Below are positions 19,101 to 28,179 of a stretch of 64,000 nucleotides of DNA, in pieces. How positions within the stretch are numbered: position 1 is the stretch's first letter; each line of letters begins with the position of its first letter. The stretch covers positions 1,116,001 through 1,180,000 of the forward strand of contig NZ_LT906438.1 in assembly GCF_900186955.1 (NCBI RefSeq), read 5' to 3'. Both the position numbers and the translations under genes were made by a program. This stretch comes from Bacillus pumilus (lineage in GTDB: Bacteria > Bacillota > Bacilli > Bacillales > Bacillaceae). The notes below the pieces were generated by a model. That model was not told the DNA's origin. It saw nothing but the letters and a program-made list of their open reading frames with translations, and ran no database searches.

Positions 19101-20366
19101 ATGGAAAAGATGAATCTCAGTGAAAGTGTTTGGAATAAACGCTTCACCTCATTATTCATATCAAGACTCATTAAAAACACAGGAGAAAGTTTTGCTTTTA
19201 CATCCGTCCTTTGGCTATTGATTTTGAGAGGGGATGGAGCGCTCGGTACAGGACTTCTCCTAGCAGTAACCGTACTTCCTTCATCTTTGCTAGCCCCAAT
19301 ACTAGGACCTCTTATGAAAAAGCACCATTTGTCTAAATGGATGTTCGCTTCAGACGTCGTTCGAGCAACCATTGTACTCATTATTCCGCTACTGCATTTT
19401 TCGCATCTATTGCCATTATGGTTATTGATCTCATTAATGGTTATTCAATCGGCAACAGGTGCAGCGTATAACCCAGCCTCGGTGGCGATTTTACCGCAGA
19501 TTGTACCGAAGCATCTGATTCAAAAAGCAAATGCCATCCTGCAATCTTCTTTTGAAATTGTCGCACTTGCAGCAGTCATGGTCGCTGGTCTCTTAGTCAA
19601 ATTAATCGGACCTGCAGATACCCTGCTCATCACCACTGCCTTATTCATCATATCCGGCCTGTTTATTATCGGTGTTAAATTAAAGAAAACCGCTGAAGAC
19701 AAAGCAGCAGGTATAAAACAAGCAAAGAATACATATTTTTATAACTTAAAAAGAGGGTTTCTCGTCGTCAAAAATCATCACATTTTATTTGCACTGACGC
19801 TGTATTGTATTTTAATGAATGTCGCTGCAGCTCCGTGGCAGGCACTATCTGCTGTATACGTAGCAGAAGCATTGCAAAGCGATTCTATGGTGTATTCCAT
19901 TTTAAGAGGTGTTGCTGCAGTCGGCGCGTTTATGATGGGCTTTGCTCTGGCGAAGATAAAAATTAAGAGATTTGGTTTGTTCTTTATTGTCGCTGGTATG
20001 ATTGAAGGAGCTGCGTTCTTTATCACAGGGATGAGTACATGGCTGCCAGTCGTTCTACTAGCTTCCTTTATATTCGGTGCCGCCGTTAGTGCGATCAATG
20101 TACCGGAAATGGTCATTATTCAAACGTCTGTCGACCAAGATGATCAGCCGCAAGTATACGCGGTGATCAATGCTTCATCAAATGTTTTCCTCCCGTTTGC
20201 AGCTGTCGTATCAGGCGTTCTGGCAGAAAGATTTGGAGCGGGACCTGTCATTGCTGGCGGCGGGGTCCTTGAAATTTTATCAGGTATCGCGATCTTCCTG
20301 TTTACAGGGCTTGCGAAAAGCCATTTGACAGCAGACAAACAGAAGTCCGAAACCGTCGAGGTGTAA
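19101..20366 (+). CDS. MFS efflux-type transporter
   Basis: Integral membrane protein of 421 residues with about twelve hydrophobic helices and a hydrophilic centre near residue 200, typical of MFS exporters of the MefA/enterobactin-exporter-like group. Characteristic segments are SRLIKNTGESFAFTSVLW at the start and an NVPEMVIIQTSVD loop in the second half. I see no substrate clue. It lies between yjzC and yjzD, where B. subtilis as I recall has no transporter, so it is an accessory insertion or a loss there. ATG at 19101 follows AAAGGA; GTG at 19098 is an alternative. Confidence 0.85.
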   Translation: MEKMNLSESVWNKRFTSLFISRLIKNTGESFAFTSVLWLLILRGDGALGTGLLLAVTVLPSSLLAPILGPLMKKHHLSKWMFASDVVRATIVLIIPLLHFSHLLPLWLLISLMVIQSATGAAYNPASVAILPQIVPKHLIQKANAILQSSFEIVALAAVMVAGLLVKLIGPADTLLITTALFIISGLFIIGVKLKKTAEDKAAGIKQAKNTYFYNLKRGFLVVKNHHILFALTLYCILMNVAAAPWQALSAVYVAEALQSDSMVYSILRGVAAVGAFMMGFALAKIKIKRFGLFFIVAGMIEGAAFFITGMSTWLPVVLLASFIFGAAVSAINVPEMVIIQTSVDQDDQPQVYAVINASSNVFLPFAAVVSGVLAERFGAGPVIAGGGVLEILSGIAIFLFTGLAKSHLTADKQKSETVEV

Positions 20367-20371
20367 TCAAT

Positions 20372-20401
20372 AAAAAACCCCCTGTAGCTGCAGGGGGTTT
20401 T
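20372..20401 (+). terminator. MFS gene terminator
   Basis: CCCCCTG-TAGCTG-CAGGGGG stem with A-run before and TTTT after. It functions in both directions in principle. Confidence 0.9.
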
Positions 20402-20430
20402 AGCGTACCGCTTTTCAAGCAAAAAGAAAA

Positions 20431-20462
20431 AGAGCTAAAATCAAGATCATTTTAGCTCTTTC
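20431..20462. repeat. dispersed terminator-like hairpin, copy 2
   Basis: AGAGCTAAAAT-N7-ATTTTAGCTCT followed by TTTCT. Same stem and loop as the hairpins at 4440-4466 and 30978-31004 but with the GGGCT/AGCCC end changed to GAGCT/AGCTC on both sides, so pairing is kept. It sits between the convergent MFS and yjzD genes and can terminate either. Confidence 0.7.
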
Positions 20463-20482
20463 TCGCATTCATCTCTTACGTA

Positions 20483-20677
20483 TTAAGAGTGTTTTGTTGA
20501 ACTTTCCGTTTCTTTCATTGGACTTACTTCAGCAAAGATGAATAAAATAACCGTAAACACCACTGCAAGAATAGAAGTCAAAGTAAAGTCATAAGCAGCG
20601 CCATTCATCGAAGCAACGATGTAACCAGCCATATGTGTCAGCAGAAAAGTCCAAATGAGGGTGATAATATAATGCAT
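20483..20677 (-). CDS. yjzD: DUF2929 membrane protein
   Basis: Small protein of 64 residues with two transmembrane segments, at about residues 3-22 and 31-50, and a short hydrophilic tail. It matches the YjzD/DUF2929 family. GGTGGG precedes the ATG at 20677. Its location next to yjaU matches B. subtilis. Function unknown. Confidence 0.87.
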   Translation of the reverse strand: MHYIITLIWTFLLTHMAGYIVASMNGAAYDFTLTSILAVVFTVILFIFAEVSPMKETESSTKHS

Positions 20678-20888
20678 AATCCCACCGTCCTTTATGTAAC
20701 AATCTATTAATTATCATACCATAGATACGAGTGAGGGGAAAAGACTGTTTTAGCCTTTATGTGACCATTTTTAGACCTTCTTCTATAAAAATAAAAAGAA
20801 TTCTTCTGTCATTAGGGGATTTCCTTATTCCTACAAGAGTTGTTGTTCATATGATAGAAAGCAGAATCACTGAAAGGAGGCTGGCCAT

Positions 20889-21629
20889 ATGGGTGTAAGC
20901 GAACGGTTTTTCCAGCTTGGTTCCCAGTGGAACGTCATTCACCTTCCTCAAAAACCAAATGGCTTTGGCATTCTTATCCTCGGTGACCGAAATCACTTTG
21001 TGCAGGAAAATACATCATTCTGGCTTCAGCACTATGGAAGAAACCAGCTTTTAACTGCCTTAAAGGATGAAGGATATACATTGTTTAATAGTCATCTTCA
21101 TGGGAATCACTGGGGATGCGAAGATGCTGTTTTTAGTACAAAGCAGCTCGTTCATCACACATTAAAACAAGAAATATTAAACCGGGAAATTCATGTGCTG
21201 GCAGAGGGGATGGGTGCACTCGTTGCTATGAGCCTTGCTGAAGAGATGCCAGAAGTGCTAAGATCCATTGCGATGGTGAATCCATGTCTGCATCTCTATG
21301 CACAACGGGAAAGAGAAAAGGAACACAAATTCTTTTATAAACAGCTAATCAAAGAATTAGCGAAGAGCTACGGCTGCTCTGAAAAGGAAGCGGAAACGTA
21401 TCCGCTCCCAGCTTGCCCTGTTCATTCTGCTCATGTACCGATTCACATATGGCAAAGACTAAACGGTGCACCCTATGCATATGAACTGCATGCAAAGCCT
21501 TTTATTGATCAGCACATGAAGAATCCAGAGCATTGTCAGATCGATCTCACCTTGCATATGTTTGATCATCCGAGAAGAATCTTTCAATCCATTCACAAGT
21601 TTTATAAATCGCATGAAAGAGAATTGTGA
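20889..21629 (+). CDS. yjaU: alpha/beta-hydrolase-fold protein, probably inactive
   Basis: Protein of 246 residues whose pattern (GFGILILGD strand, [11 protein letters not shown] loop, [21 protein letters not shown] elbow and helix) fits the alpha/beta hydrolase fold. At the nucleophile elbow, where G-x-S-x-G is expected, it reads A-E-G-M-G, so the catalytic serine is a glycine. It may therefore be a binding or structural protein rather than an enzyme. ATG at 20889 after AAAGGAGG. Corresponds by place to B. subtilis yjaU. Confidence 0.75.
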   Translation: MGVSERFFQLGSQWNVIHLPQKPNGFGILILGDRNHFVQENTSFWLQHYGRNQLLTALKDEGYTLFNSHLHGNHWGCEDAVFSTKQLVHHTLKQEILNREIHVLAEGMGALVAMSLAEEMPEVLRSIAMVNPCLHLYAQREREKEHKFFYKQLIKELAKSYGCSEKEAETYPLPACPVHSAHVPIHIWQRLNGAPYAYELHAKPFIDQHMKNPEHCQIDLTLHMFDHPRRIFQSIHKFYKSHEREL

Positions 21630-21645
21630 TGAATAGGATGATAAC

Positions 21646-21675
21646 AGCCCTTCATGGAAAGGGCTCTTCTTTTTA
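21646..21675 (+). terminator. yjaU terminator
   Basis: AGCCCTT / AAGGGCT stem with a 6-base loop followed by CTTCTTTTT. Confidence 0.8.
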
Positions 21676-21704
21676 TTCGATAAGCTAAAAAAGGGGACAT
21701 GGAC

Positions 21705-22280
21705 ATGGAGACAGGACTGATCATAGGGGCAGATGAATTTTTTGGCCTAGCGCTGTGTGAATATATGATGAAAGAGGGCATTCAAATGGATATCACATGC
21801 CCTCATGAGCAAACAGAAGAGCAAAAGAGGTTATTAGAAGAACGAATGATGTGGCTTGGCAGAAATGATCTTTTCCGTGTCATTGACCTTCAGGATGGGA
21901 AAGACACGTATGATCTGATCTTTATTCAATCAGAAGAACCAGATAAAAGACAGGAAGACTTGAAAGCGGCGCATGGCATGTACCAGGTTCTTTACGAAAA
22001 AAACGAAGACGAATCATCCAATCAGAAAGTGCCGGTTGTTATTCTTCCTCGTATGTTTGGACCATGGACACTTGATAAAGAAAGAACGAAGCGTGATGAG
22101 GCATTTTTTGTAGAAGATGTAGCAAGGGATTTGTTCAAGTGGGCATCAGGCTCTGAACAAAGACAGGAAATAACACATGAATTGAAGGTAGAAAGACAAA
22201 CAGATGACAAACAAGCAGAAGAAATGATGGCAGAATGGAAAAGACAAAACTCAACATTTTTCGACAAAAAGCAAGAATGA
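21705..22280 (+). CDS. yjaV: YjaV-like protein with nucleotide-binding start
   Basis: Protein of 191 residues starting METGLIIGADEFFGLALCEY, which resembles the first beta-alpha unit of an NAD(P)-dependent epimerase. No catalytic YxxxK can be seen, and the C-terminal third is highly charged (many Glu, Lys, Gln). ATG at 21705 is eight bases after AAGGGG; an ATG at 21699 is too close. Corresponds by place to yjaV. Function unknown. Confidence 0.7.
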   Translation: METGLIIGADEFFGLALCEYMMKEGIQMDITCPHEQTEEQKRLLEERMMWLGRNDLFRVIDLQDGKDTYDLIFIQSEEPDKRQEDLKAAHGMYQVLYEKNEDESSNQKVPVVILPRMFGPWTLDKERTKRDEAFFVEDVARDLFKWASGSEQRQEITHELKVERQTDDKQAEEMMAEWKRQNSTFFDKKQE

Positions 22281-22324
22281 TCTTCCATCTTATCTTTTTT
22301 CAGTATAAAATAAACCTATATTTA

Positions 22325-22373
22325 ACATACAGGTTCATGCCTGCATGTGGCAAAGGGAGTTGAACATGGCATG
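22325..22373 (+). promoter_or_regulatory. med translation-initiation region: hairpin and two-codon ORF
   Basis: ACATaCAGG / CCTGcATGT forms a hairpin (22325-22348) just before the Shine-Dalgarno AAAGGGAG (22352-22359). The best-spaced start, ATG 22366, encodes only Met-Ala-stop, and its TGA overlaps the ATG of med (22371). Ribosomes may have to finish the mini-ORF and reinitiate. Confidence 0.4.
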
Positions 22374-23333
22374 AAGTATCAGCGGCTTGTCATGATCTTT
22401 TCGTTCCTTCTCCTATTATCTGCCTGCTCACAGGCACCTTTAAAAGGACAGATTGAGAAGGTGGGTTTACTCGTCCCCGATACAATTAATGATCAAGTTT
22501 GGGGAACGAAAGGTTATAAAGGCTTATTAAATATTCAATCAACATTTGGTGTAGATGTTTATTATAAGGAAGGAATGGTCGACAAAGAGAAAATCGTTGA
22601 TGCCATTGAAGAATTTCACAAAAAAGGAGTCAATTTGATTATTGGCCATGGCAGTGAATACAGCGAAATTTTCAACATCATTAGTGAAGATTATCCGAAA
22701 ACACAATTTATCACGGTAAATGGAAACAAGCCTCAGGCGGATAATGTTGCGAATGTGACGTTTAAAGGTGAAGCGATGGGCTTTTTTGGAGGCATGACAG
22801 CAGCACATATGTCAAAATCAAAAAAGATTGGTATTCTTGCTACATATGATTGGCAAAGCGAAGTAGACGGCTTTATTAAAGGTGCAAAATATCAAGATGA
22901 ACATGTACAAGTGCTTGCCGAGTTTGTTGAAAACTGGGATGATGCGGACAAAGCCGTGGAGCTCTATCAAAAATTGAAAAAACAGGGCGTAGATGTTGTA
23001 TATCCAGCAGGTGATGGTTATAATATCCCTGTCATTGAACAAATCAAAGCCGATAATTTATCAGCGATCGGATATGTCACCGATCAATCCAACCTCGGCA
23101 GCCATACCGTCTTAACAAGCACAGTCCAGCATGTGGATAAAGCGTATAGTATTATTGCGAAGAAATTTAATGAAGGCAAGCTAAATGCACAAGGTGAGTA
23201 CTCCTTTGACTTTAAAGAAGGAGTGATCGAAATGGGGAAATTTAGTTCCACCATTGACCGTGCTTTTTTGAAAGACATTGAAAGTGATATTGCGTCTTAC
23301 AAAAAAACTGGCAAACTGCCAAATGAAAAGTGA
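22371..23333 (+). CDS. med: Med, positive regulator of comK, BMP-family lipoprotein
   Basis: Lipoprotein of 320 residues with signal peptide and lipobox LSAC at about residues 15-18, then a BMP-type binding-protein domain (VGLLVPDTINDQVWGTKGYKG, GHGSEYSEIF, GFFGGMTAAHMSK). In B. subtilis, Med promotes comK expression and so competence. The sequence is clearly that orthologue, and comZ follows at once. Start at ATG 22371; a GTG at 22347 is open but lies within the upstream hairpin. Confidence 0.93.
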   Translation: MKYQRLVMIFSFLLLLSACSQAPLKGQIEKVGLLVPDTINDQVWGTKGYKGLLNIQSTFGVDVYYKEGMVDKEKIVDAIEEFHKKGVNLIIGHGSEYSEIFNIISEDYPKTQFITVNGNKPQADNVANVTFKGEAMGFFGGMTAAHMSKSKKIGILATYDWQSEVDGFIKGAKYQDEHVQVLAEFVENWDDADKAVELYQKLKKQGVDVVYPAGDGYNIPVIEQIKADNLSAIGYVTDQSNLGSHTVLTSTVQHVDKAYSIIAKKFNEGKLNAQGEYSFDFKEGVIEMGKFSSTIDRAFLKDIESDIASYKKTGKLPNEK

Positions 23334-23343
23334 GGATCAGGCG

Positions 23344-23541
23344 ATGCAGCACGAAAAATCGATGGAGTTTTTACAAATTGCCATGAAGTATTTTCCGCAG
23401 GCAAAAGAAGAATTAGATAAAGCAGGTATTCAGCTTGAGCCCGAAGCTCTTCAGCCGCTTTTATCATTGTTTACATCTGTTATGCAAGAGGCATATGAGC
23501 TTGGAAAAGCAGATGCAGAATCAGAAAAAGCCACAGAATAG
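23344..23541 (+). CDS. comZ: ComZ, repressor of comG
   Basis: Small DNA-binding protein of 65 residues beginning MQHEKSMEFLQIAMKYFPQA; B. subtilis ComZ binds upstream of comG and lowers its expression. It starts ten bases after med, with which it is co-transcribed, and the TGAGGA overlapping the med stop serves as ribosome site. Helical, acidic, with a C-terminal LGKADAESEK tail. Confidence 0.92.
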   Translation: MQHEKSMEFLQIAMKYFPQAKEELDKAGIQLEPEALQPLLSLFTSVMQEAYELGKADAESEKATE

Positions 23542-23553
23542 TGGCTTTTTTTT
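23525..23553. terminator. comZ/yjzB terminator
   Basis: AAAAAGCCAC-AGAATA-GTGGCTTTTTTTT, overlapping the comZ stop, between convergent genes. Confidence 0.88.
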
Positions 23554-23785
23554 ATGATAATTTTTTCTTGAAGGCACTAATCATAGGGCCAACATCTTTA
23601 AACACAGGCTTCAGCTCATCGATCGAGTTCATAATGTTCCCAATTTGGTTCATGACATGCATGTAGTCAATGGACTCTTCACTTGAAGTTGTCTCCACGC
23701 GTTCCTCCTTTGCTTCTTTCTTGCTTTTCTCCTTTTCAAGCGGCTGTCCAAACATCATAGCCGAAAAAATATCTTTTTGCGCCAT
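23552..23785 (-). CDS. yjzB: YjzB hypothetical protein
   Basis: Protein of 77 residues: N-terminal MAQKDIFSAMMFGQP, a Lys/Glu-rich middle that may be a flexible coil, and a hydrophobic-patterned C-terminal helix. ATG at 23785 after AAAGGAGC. Place and length fit B. subtilis yjzB. Function unknown. Confidence 0.8.
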   Translation of the reverse strand: MAQKDIFSAMMFGQPLEKEKSKKEAKEERVETTSSEESIDYMHVMNQIGNIMNSIDELKPVFKDVGPMISAFKKKLS

Positions 23786-23859
23786 ATCAAATGCTCCTTT
23801 CTACTATTGGTATATCAATAATCTATGAAAAAAGTGAGAGGAAAGGTTAGACGTTTGTA

Positions 23860-23904
23860 TTGCCAAGGAGAAAAAAATAAGTTAAAATTAGTACCAGATA
23901 CTAA
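23860..23904 (+). promoter_or_regulatory. fabHA-fabF promoter with FapR operator
   Basis: TTGCCA (23860-23865), 17-base spacer, TAAAAT (23883-23888). TTAGTACCAGATACTAA (23888-23904) is a match to the FapR operator and covers the start point. FapR would repress until malonyl-CoA rises. Confidence 0.92.
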
Positions 23905-23954
23905 TATAAGATCACAATATCACATGCTCGTATGAGTAAAAGGAGTCTTATTCA

Positions 23955-24893
23955 ATGAATGCTGGAATTATTGGCCTTGGCCGCTATATACCTGAAAAAG
24001 TGTTAACAAATCTTGATTTAGAAAAAATGGTTGAAACTTCTGACGAATGGATTCGTACTAGAACAGGTATAGAAGAAAGAAGAATTGCTTCTGATGATGT
24101 CAATACATCACATATGGCGCTTGCTGCTGCAAAAAAAGCATTAGCTGACGCAAATGTAGCTGCAGAAGATATCGATATGATTCTTGTGGCGACAGTCACG
24201 CCAGATCAATCATTTCCGACAGTCGCTTGTATGATTCAAGAGCAGCTCGGTGCACATAAAGCATGTGCAATGGATATTAGCGCTGCGTGTGCTGGCTTTA
24301 TGTATGGGCTTGTTACTGGAAAACAATTTATCGAATCAGGTACGTTCAAGCACGTGCTCGTCGTTGGCGTTGAAAAACTTTCTCGCATTACCGACTGGGA
24401 TGACCGCAATACTGCTGTTCTGTTTGGAGATGGAGCAGGTGCTGCTGTGTTAGGAGAGGTCAGCGAAGGGAAAGGAATTCTCTCATTTGAGCTTGGAGCC
24501 GATGGAAGAGGCGGTAAGCACTTGTACTTAGATGAAAAAGATCATACAATCATGAATGGACGAGAAGTATTTAAATTTGCTGTAAGACAAATGGGCGAGT
24601 CAAGCGTAAACGTCATCGAAAAAGCTGGACTATCAAAAGAAGACGTTGACTTCTTGATCCCGCATCAAGCAAATATTCGCATTATGGAAGCAGCCCGCGA
24701 ACGCCTAGAGCTGCCAGTTGAAAAAATGTCGAAGACAGTCCATAAATATGGAAACACATCAGCAGCATCCATTCCGATTTCACTATGTGAAGAAATCGAA
24801 GCCGGAAAAATTCATGACGGCGATGTGATTGTAATGGTAGGTTTTGGTGGCGGATTAACGTGGGGCGCAATCGCTATGCGATGGGGCCGATAA
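23955..24893 (+). CDS. fabHA: beta-ketoacyl-ACP synthase III
   Basis: Starts fatty-acid chains by condensing a branched or straight acyl-CoA with malonyl-ACP. 312 residues with the complete catalytic triad: Cys112 in DISAACAGF, His237 in HQANIR and Asn267 in GNTSAAS. ATG at 23955 behind AAAGGAG. First gene of the FapR-controlled pair. Bacillus has two FabH enzymes; by position this is FabHA. Confidence 0.96.
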   Translation: MNAGIIGLGRYIPEKVLTNLDLEKMVETSDEWIRTRTGIEERRIASDDVNTSHMALAAAKKALADANVAAEDIDMILVATVTPDQSFPTVACMIQEQLGAHKACAMDISAACAGFMYGLVTGKQFIESGTFKHVLVVGVEKLSRITDWDDRNTAVLFGDGAGAAVLGEVSEGKGILSFELGADGRGGKHLYLDEKDHTIMNGREVFKFAVRQMGESSVNVIEKAGLSKEDVDFLIPHQANIRIMEAARERLELPVEKMSKTVHKYGNTSAASIPISLCEEIEAGKIHDGDVIVMVGFGGGLTWGAIAMRWGR

Positions 24894-24914
24894 AAGAGTG
24901 AGGTGCACAAATTA

Positions 24915-26156
24915 ATGGATAAAAAACGAGTAGTTGTTACAGGATTGGGTGCTTTGACACCTCTTGGCAACGATGTAGAATCAACATGGAAAAATGCTTT
25001 AGCAGGTGTATCAGGAGTTGGACCAATCACACGTGTCGACTCAAGTGAATATACAGCAAAAGTGGCTGCAGAATTAAAAGATTTTAACATTGAAGATTAC
25101 ATGGAGAAAAAAGAAGCACGAAAAATGGCACGCTTCACACAATATGCAGTCGTTGCTGCTCAAAAGGCGCTAGAAGATTCACGTCTTGAAATCACAGATG
25201 AAATCGCACCGCGTGTTGGTGTATGGGTTGGATCTGGTATTGGCGGACTTGAAACATTTGAAGAGCAGTTTGAAGTGTATTCAAATAAAGGGGCAAGACG
25301 CGTAAGCCCGTTCTTCGTTCCAATGATGATTCCAGATATGGCAACAGGCCAAATTTCAATTGCACTTGGCGCAAAAGGGGTTAACTCTTGTACTGTAACA
25401 GCATGTGCAACAGGAACAAACTCAATTGGTGATGCATTTAAAGTCATTCAGCGCGGAGATGCAGATGCGATGATCACAGGCGGAACAGAAGCGCCGTTAA
25501 CAAAAATGTCGTTTGCTGGCTTCTGTGCGAACAAAGCTCTTTCGACAAATCCTGATCCAGAGACAGCAAGCCGTCCATTTGACAAAAACCGTGACGGATT
25601 TGTGATGGGTGAGGGTGCAGGGATTGTCGTTCTTGAAGAACTTGAGCATGCATTAAAACGTGGCGCGACGATTTATGCAGAAATTGTTGGATATGGATCA
25701 ACTGGAGATGCGTATCATATTACAGCACCGGCTCCAAACGGAGAAGGCGGCGTACGCGCAATGAAAGAAGCGATTCGAGATGCTGGTTTGTCTGTGGAAG
25801 AAATTGATTATATCAATGCCCACGGAACAAGCACACCGTACAATGATAAATTTGAAACAATGGCGATTAAAGAAGTGTTCGGAGAGCATGCGAATCAGCT
25901 TGCGATCAGTTCGACAAAATCGATGACAGGTCACTTACTTGGCGCAGCAGGTGGAGTAGAAGCTATTTTCTCTGTGCTTGCGATTAAAGACAGCGTTATT
26001 CCTCCAACCATTAACCTTGTAACACCGGATGAAGAATGTGATCTTGATTATGTGGCAAATGAAGCACGTTCAAAAGAAGTACAAGTGGCTCTAAGTAACT
26101 CACTTGGCTTTGGCGGACATAATGCGACAATTATCTTTAAAAAATACGAAGCGTAA
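24915..26156 (+). CDS. fabF: beta-ketoacyl-ACP synthase II
   Basis: Elongates fatty acids by condensing acyl-ACP with malonyl-ACP; it is the cerulenin target. 413 residues, thiolase fold, with Cys164 in TACATGTNS, His303 in NAHGTST and His340 in [10 protein letters not shown] as catalytic residues. ATG at 24915 lies ten bases after GAGGTG; the upstream GTG at 24903 overlaps that site. 21 bases after fabHA, so same operon. Confidence 0.97.
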   Translation: MDKKRVVVTGLGALTPLGNDVESTWKNALAGVSGVGPITRVDSSEYTAKVAAELKDFNIEDYMEKKEARKMARFTQYAVVAAQKALEDSRLEITDEIAPRVGVWVGSGIGGLETFEEQFEVYSNKGARRVSPFFVPMMIPDMATGQISIALGAKGVNSCTVTACATGTNSIGDAFKVIQRGDADAMITGGTEAPLTKMSFAGFCANKALSTNPDPETASRPFDKNRDGFVMGEGAGIVVLEELEHALKRGATIYAEIVGYGSTGDAYHITAPAPNGEGGVRAMKEAIRDAGLSVEEIDYINAHGTSTPYNDKFETMAIKEVFGEHANQLAISSTKSMTGHLLGAAGGVEAIFSVLAIKDSVIPPTINLVTPDEECDLDYVANEARSKEVQVALSNSLGFGGHNATIIFKKYEA

Positions 26157-26167
26157 TATTTCCTAAG

Positions 26168-26203
26168 AAGGCGGCGATCTATAATCAGATCGCCGCTTTT
26201 TTG
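26168..26203 (+). terminator. fabF terminator
   Basis: GCGGCGATCT-ATAATC-AGATCGCCGC followed by six T. Confidence 0.92.
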
Positions 26204-26233
26204 CATATGATGAAAATGGAGGTGTTTAGCAGT

Positions 26234-27028
26234 ATGGGTCTAGTCAATACACAATATCTCATTCATCAATCTTCATCATTTCAGGAGCTTGCGTCGCGTT
26301 TTGTTCCTTATTTTAAAGGGGCGGAGGAAAAAGAATGGTCCTCTATTCTCTCCCACCTGCAGCATCACGGCATGATTCGGTCTTTTCGATCATGCAAAGA
26401 CATGATCGAAAAGCTCAAAGAAAAAGGGTACTTCCAGCTCGTCATGAAAGAATACCGGGCGCTGCAAAAGCAGTGGAAAGGCCCTGACATTCCAGTCTTT
26501 ATTTTGCCAGTCAATGAGAGCAGTAGAGAAATTAGAGAGCAATTTTATTATCAATCCGGCATGGCATTTGACGACAAGGTCTTTTTGTTTTTGTCGCCAA
26601 ATACCCCGAAAGAACGCATCGGTACATTGCTGACTCATGAATATCACCATGTATGCAGGTTACATTTTCTCACGAAAGAAGAAAAAGATTTTACATTCCT
26701 TGATACAATCATGATGGAAGGGCTTGCTGAATATGCTGTGTATCATAGATACGGAGAAAGCTATACAGCCAAATGGACCACTCTCTATGACGAAACGCAG
26801 CTTCAGCGTATGTATCAGAAATGGGTATCCAGTCATCTTGATCAAAAAGTGCAGGATGACGAAAGACTGATACAGAACCTCCTTTATGGAAAAGGGAACT
26901 ACCCCAAAATGCTTGGTTACGCCACTGGGTTTTATATCGTGAAAAAGTATTTCAGCGAACACAGAATCAGCGATGAGTCTATGATTGCAGAGCCGTCCGA
27001 AACTTTTTTAAAGGCGATAGACTCATAA
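26234..27028 (+). CDS. yjaZ: DUF2268 putative zinc protease
   Basis: Soluble protein of 264 residues with the metalloprotease motif LTHEYHHVCRLH (HExxH form) at about residue 136 and a downstream MEGLAEYAVY glutamate that could be the third zinc ligand. This is the DUF2268 arrangement. Start chosen at ATG 26234, nine bases after GGAGGTG; several earlier in-frame ATGs overlap the fabF terminator. No signal peptide. Substrate unknown. Confidence 0.85.
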   Translation: MGLVNTQYLIHQSSSFQELASRFVPYFKGAEEKEWSSILSHLQHHGMIRSFRSCKDMIEKLKEKGYFQLVMKEYRALQKQWKGPDIPVFILPVNESSREIREQFYYQSGMAFDDKVFLFLSPNTPKERIGTLLTHEYHHVCRLHFLTKEEKDFTFLDTIMMEGLAEYAVYHRYGESYTAKWTTLYDETQLQRMYQKWVSSHLDQKVQDDERLIQNLLYGKGNYPKMLGYATGFYIVKKYFSEHRISDESMIAEPSETFLKAIDS

Positions 27029-27079
27029 AGTGAATGATTCACATAAAAAGAGACATATTACAAATTTACTAAATTCTTC

Positions 27080-27108
27080 TTGATTTCGTCATAACAATGT
27101 AGTAATAT
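27080..27108 (+). promoter_or_regulatory. app operon promoter
   Basis: TTGATT (27080-27085), 17-base spacer, TAATAT (27103-27108), about 90 bases upstream of appD. The region just after is very AT-rich and has a poor match to a CodY box (AATTTTGATAATTC at 27118). Confidence 0.6.
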
Positions 27109-27198
27109 ACAAATATAAATTTTGATAATTCTTTTTATTCGAAAAAGATGAAATTTTTAGATTTTGTTCTATTGATTGATGGTGAAAGGGGCGAATAC

Positions 27199-28179
27199 AT
27201 GACCACGCTGCTTGAAGTGCAGAACTTAAAAACCTATTTTTTTAGAAAAAAAGAAGCGATACCTGCTGTAGATGGCGTTGATTTCAGTATCAACAAAGGA
27301 GAAACTGTCGCATTAGTCGGTGAGTCTGGATCTGGTAAAAGCATTACGTCCTTATCCATTATGGGCTTGATTAACGGCACTGGTGGAAAAATTATGGACG
27401 GTTCCATCAAGCTAGATGGCAAGGATCTCGTTACATATGGTGAAAAGGAATTATGCAGCATTCGTGGTAATGACGTATCGATGATCTTTCAGGAACCCAT
27501 GACCTCACTTAATCCCGTCCTAACCATCGGGGAACAAATAACAGAAATCCTCATCTATCACAAAAAACTTTCAAAAAAAGAAGCGACGAAAAAAGCGATT
27601 GACCTGCTGAAGCTTGTTGGTTTTTCCAGACCGGAACAAATCATCAAAGATTACCCGCACCGTTTATCAGGCGGCATGCGGCAAAGAGTGATGATTGCCA
27701 TTGCGCTAAGCTGTGATCCGAAGCTCCTCATTGCAGATGAACCGACAACTGCCCTAGATGTTACGATTCAAGCCCAGGTGCTCACATTGATGAAAGATTT
27801 ATGCACGACATTTGGTACATCGATTCTCCTCATCACTCATGATCTAGGTGTCGTGTCTGAAGTGGCAGATCGAGTCATTGTCATGTACTGCGGACAGGTT
27901 GTTGAAAATGGGACCGTCGAAGAATTATTTGATCAGCCGCTGCATCCTTACACAGAAGGGCTGCTTGAATCGATTCCTGTCATTGACGGAGACATACAGC
28001 CGCTAACAGCAATAAAAGGGAATGTCCCTGCACCAGATCAGCTTCCAGCCGGCTGCCGCTTTGCTCCTAGATGCCCGCAAGTGAAGGAGCGCTGCCTAGG
28101 TGAACTGCCTAAGCTGAGGACTTTTGAAAATGGCAGAAGCGTCAGATGCTTCTTATATGAGGAGGCAGACCAAACATGA
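27199..28179 (+). CDS. appD: oligopeptide ABC transporter ATPase AppD
   Basis: One of two ATPases of the App importer. 326 residues with Walker A GESGSGKS, signature LSGGMRQRV, Walker [13 protein letters not shown] and the H-loop THD. The C-terminal peptide-transporter domain carries four cysteines spaced C-x5-C-x6-C-x17-C, starting at GCRFAPRC, as in family members with an iron-sulfur cluster. Start at ATG 27199 after AAAGGGG; longer frames begin in the leader without a ribosome site. The stop overlaps appF. Confidence 0.95.
   Translation: MTTLLEVQNLKTYFFRKKEAIPAVDGVDFSINKGETVALVGESGSGKSITSLSIMGLINGTGGKIMDGSIKLDGKDLVTYGEKELCSIRGNDVSMIFQEPMTSLNPVLTIGEQITEILIYHKKLSKKEATKKAIDLLKLVGFSRPEQIIKDYPHRLSGGMRQRVMIAIALSCDPKLLIADEPTTALDVTIQAQVLTLMKDLCTTFGTSILLITHDLGVVSEVADRVIVMYCGQVVENGTVEELFDQPLHPYTEGLLESIPVIDGDIQPLTAIKGNVPAPDQLPAGCRFAPRCPQVKERCLGELPKLRTFENGRSVRCFLYEEADQT

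Noticed and set aside
27148..27198. appD extension starting MKFLDFVLLID
   Set aside because: No ribosome site and falls in the leader; ATG 27199 has AAAGGGG and matches family length.
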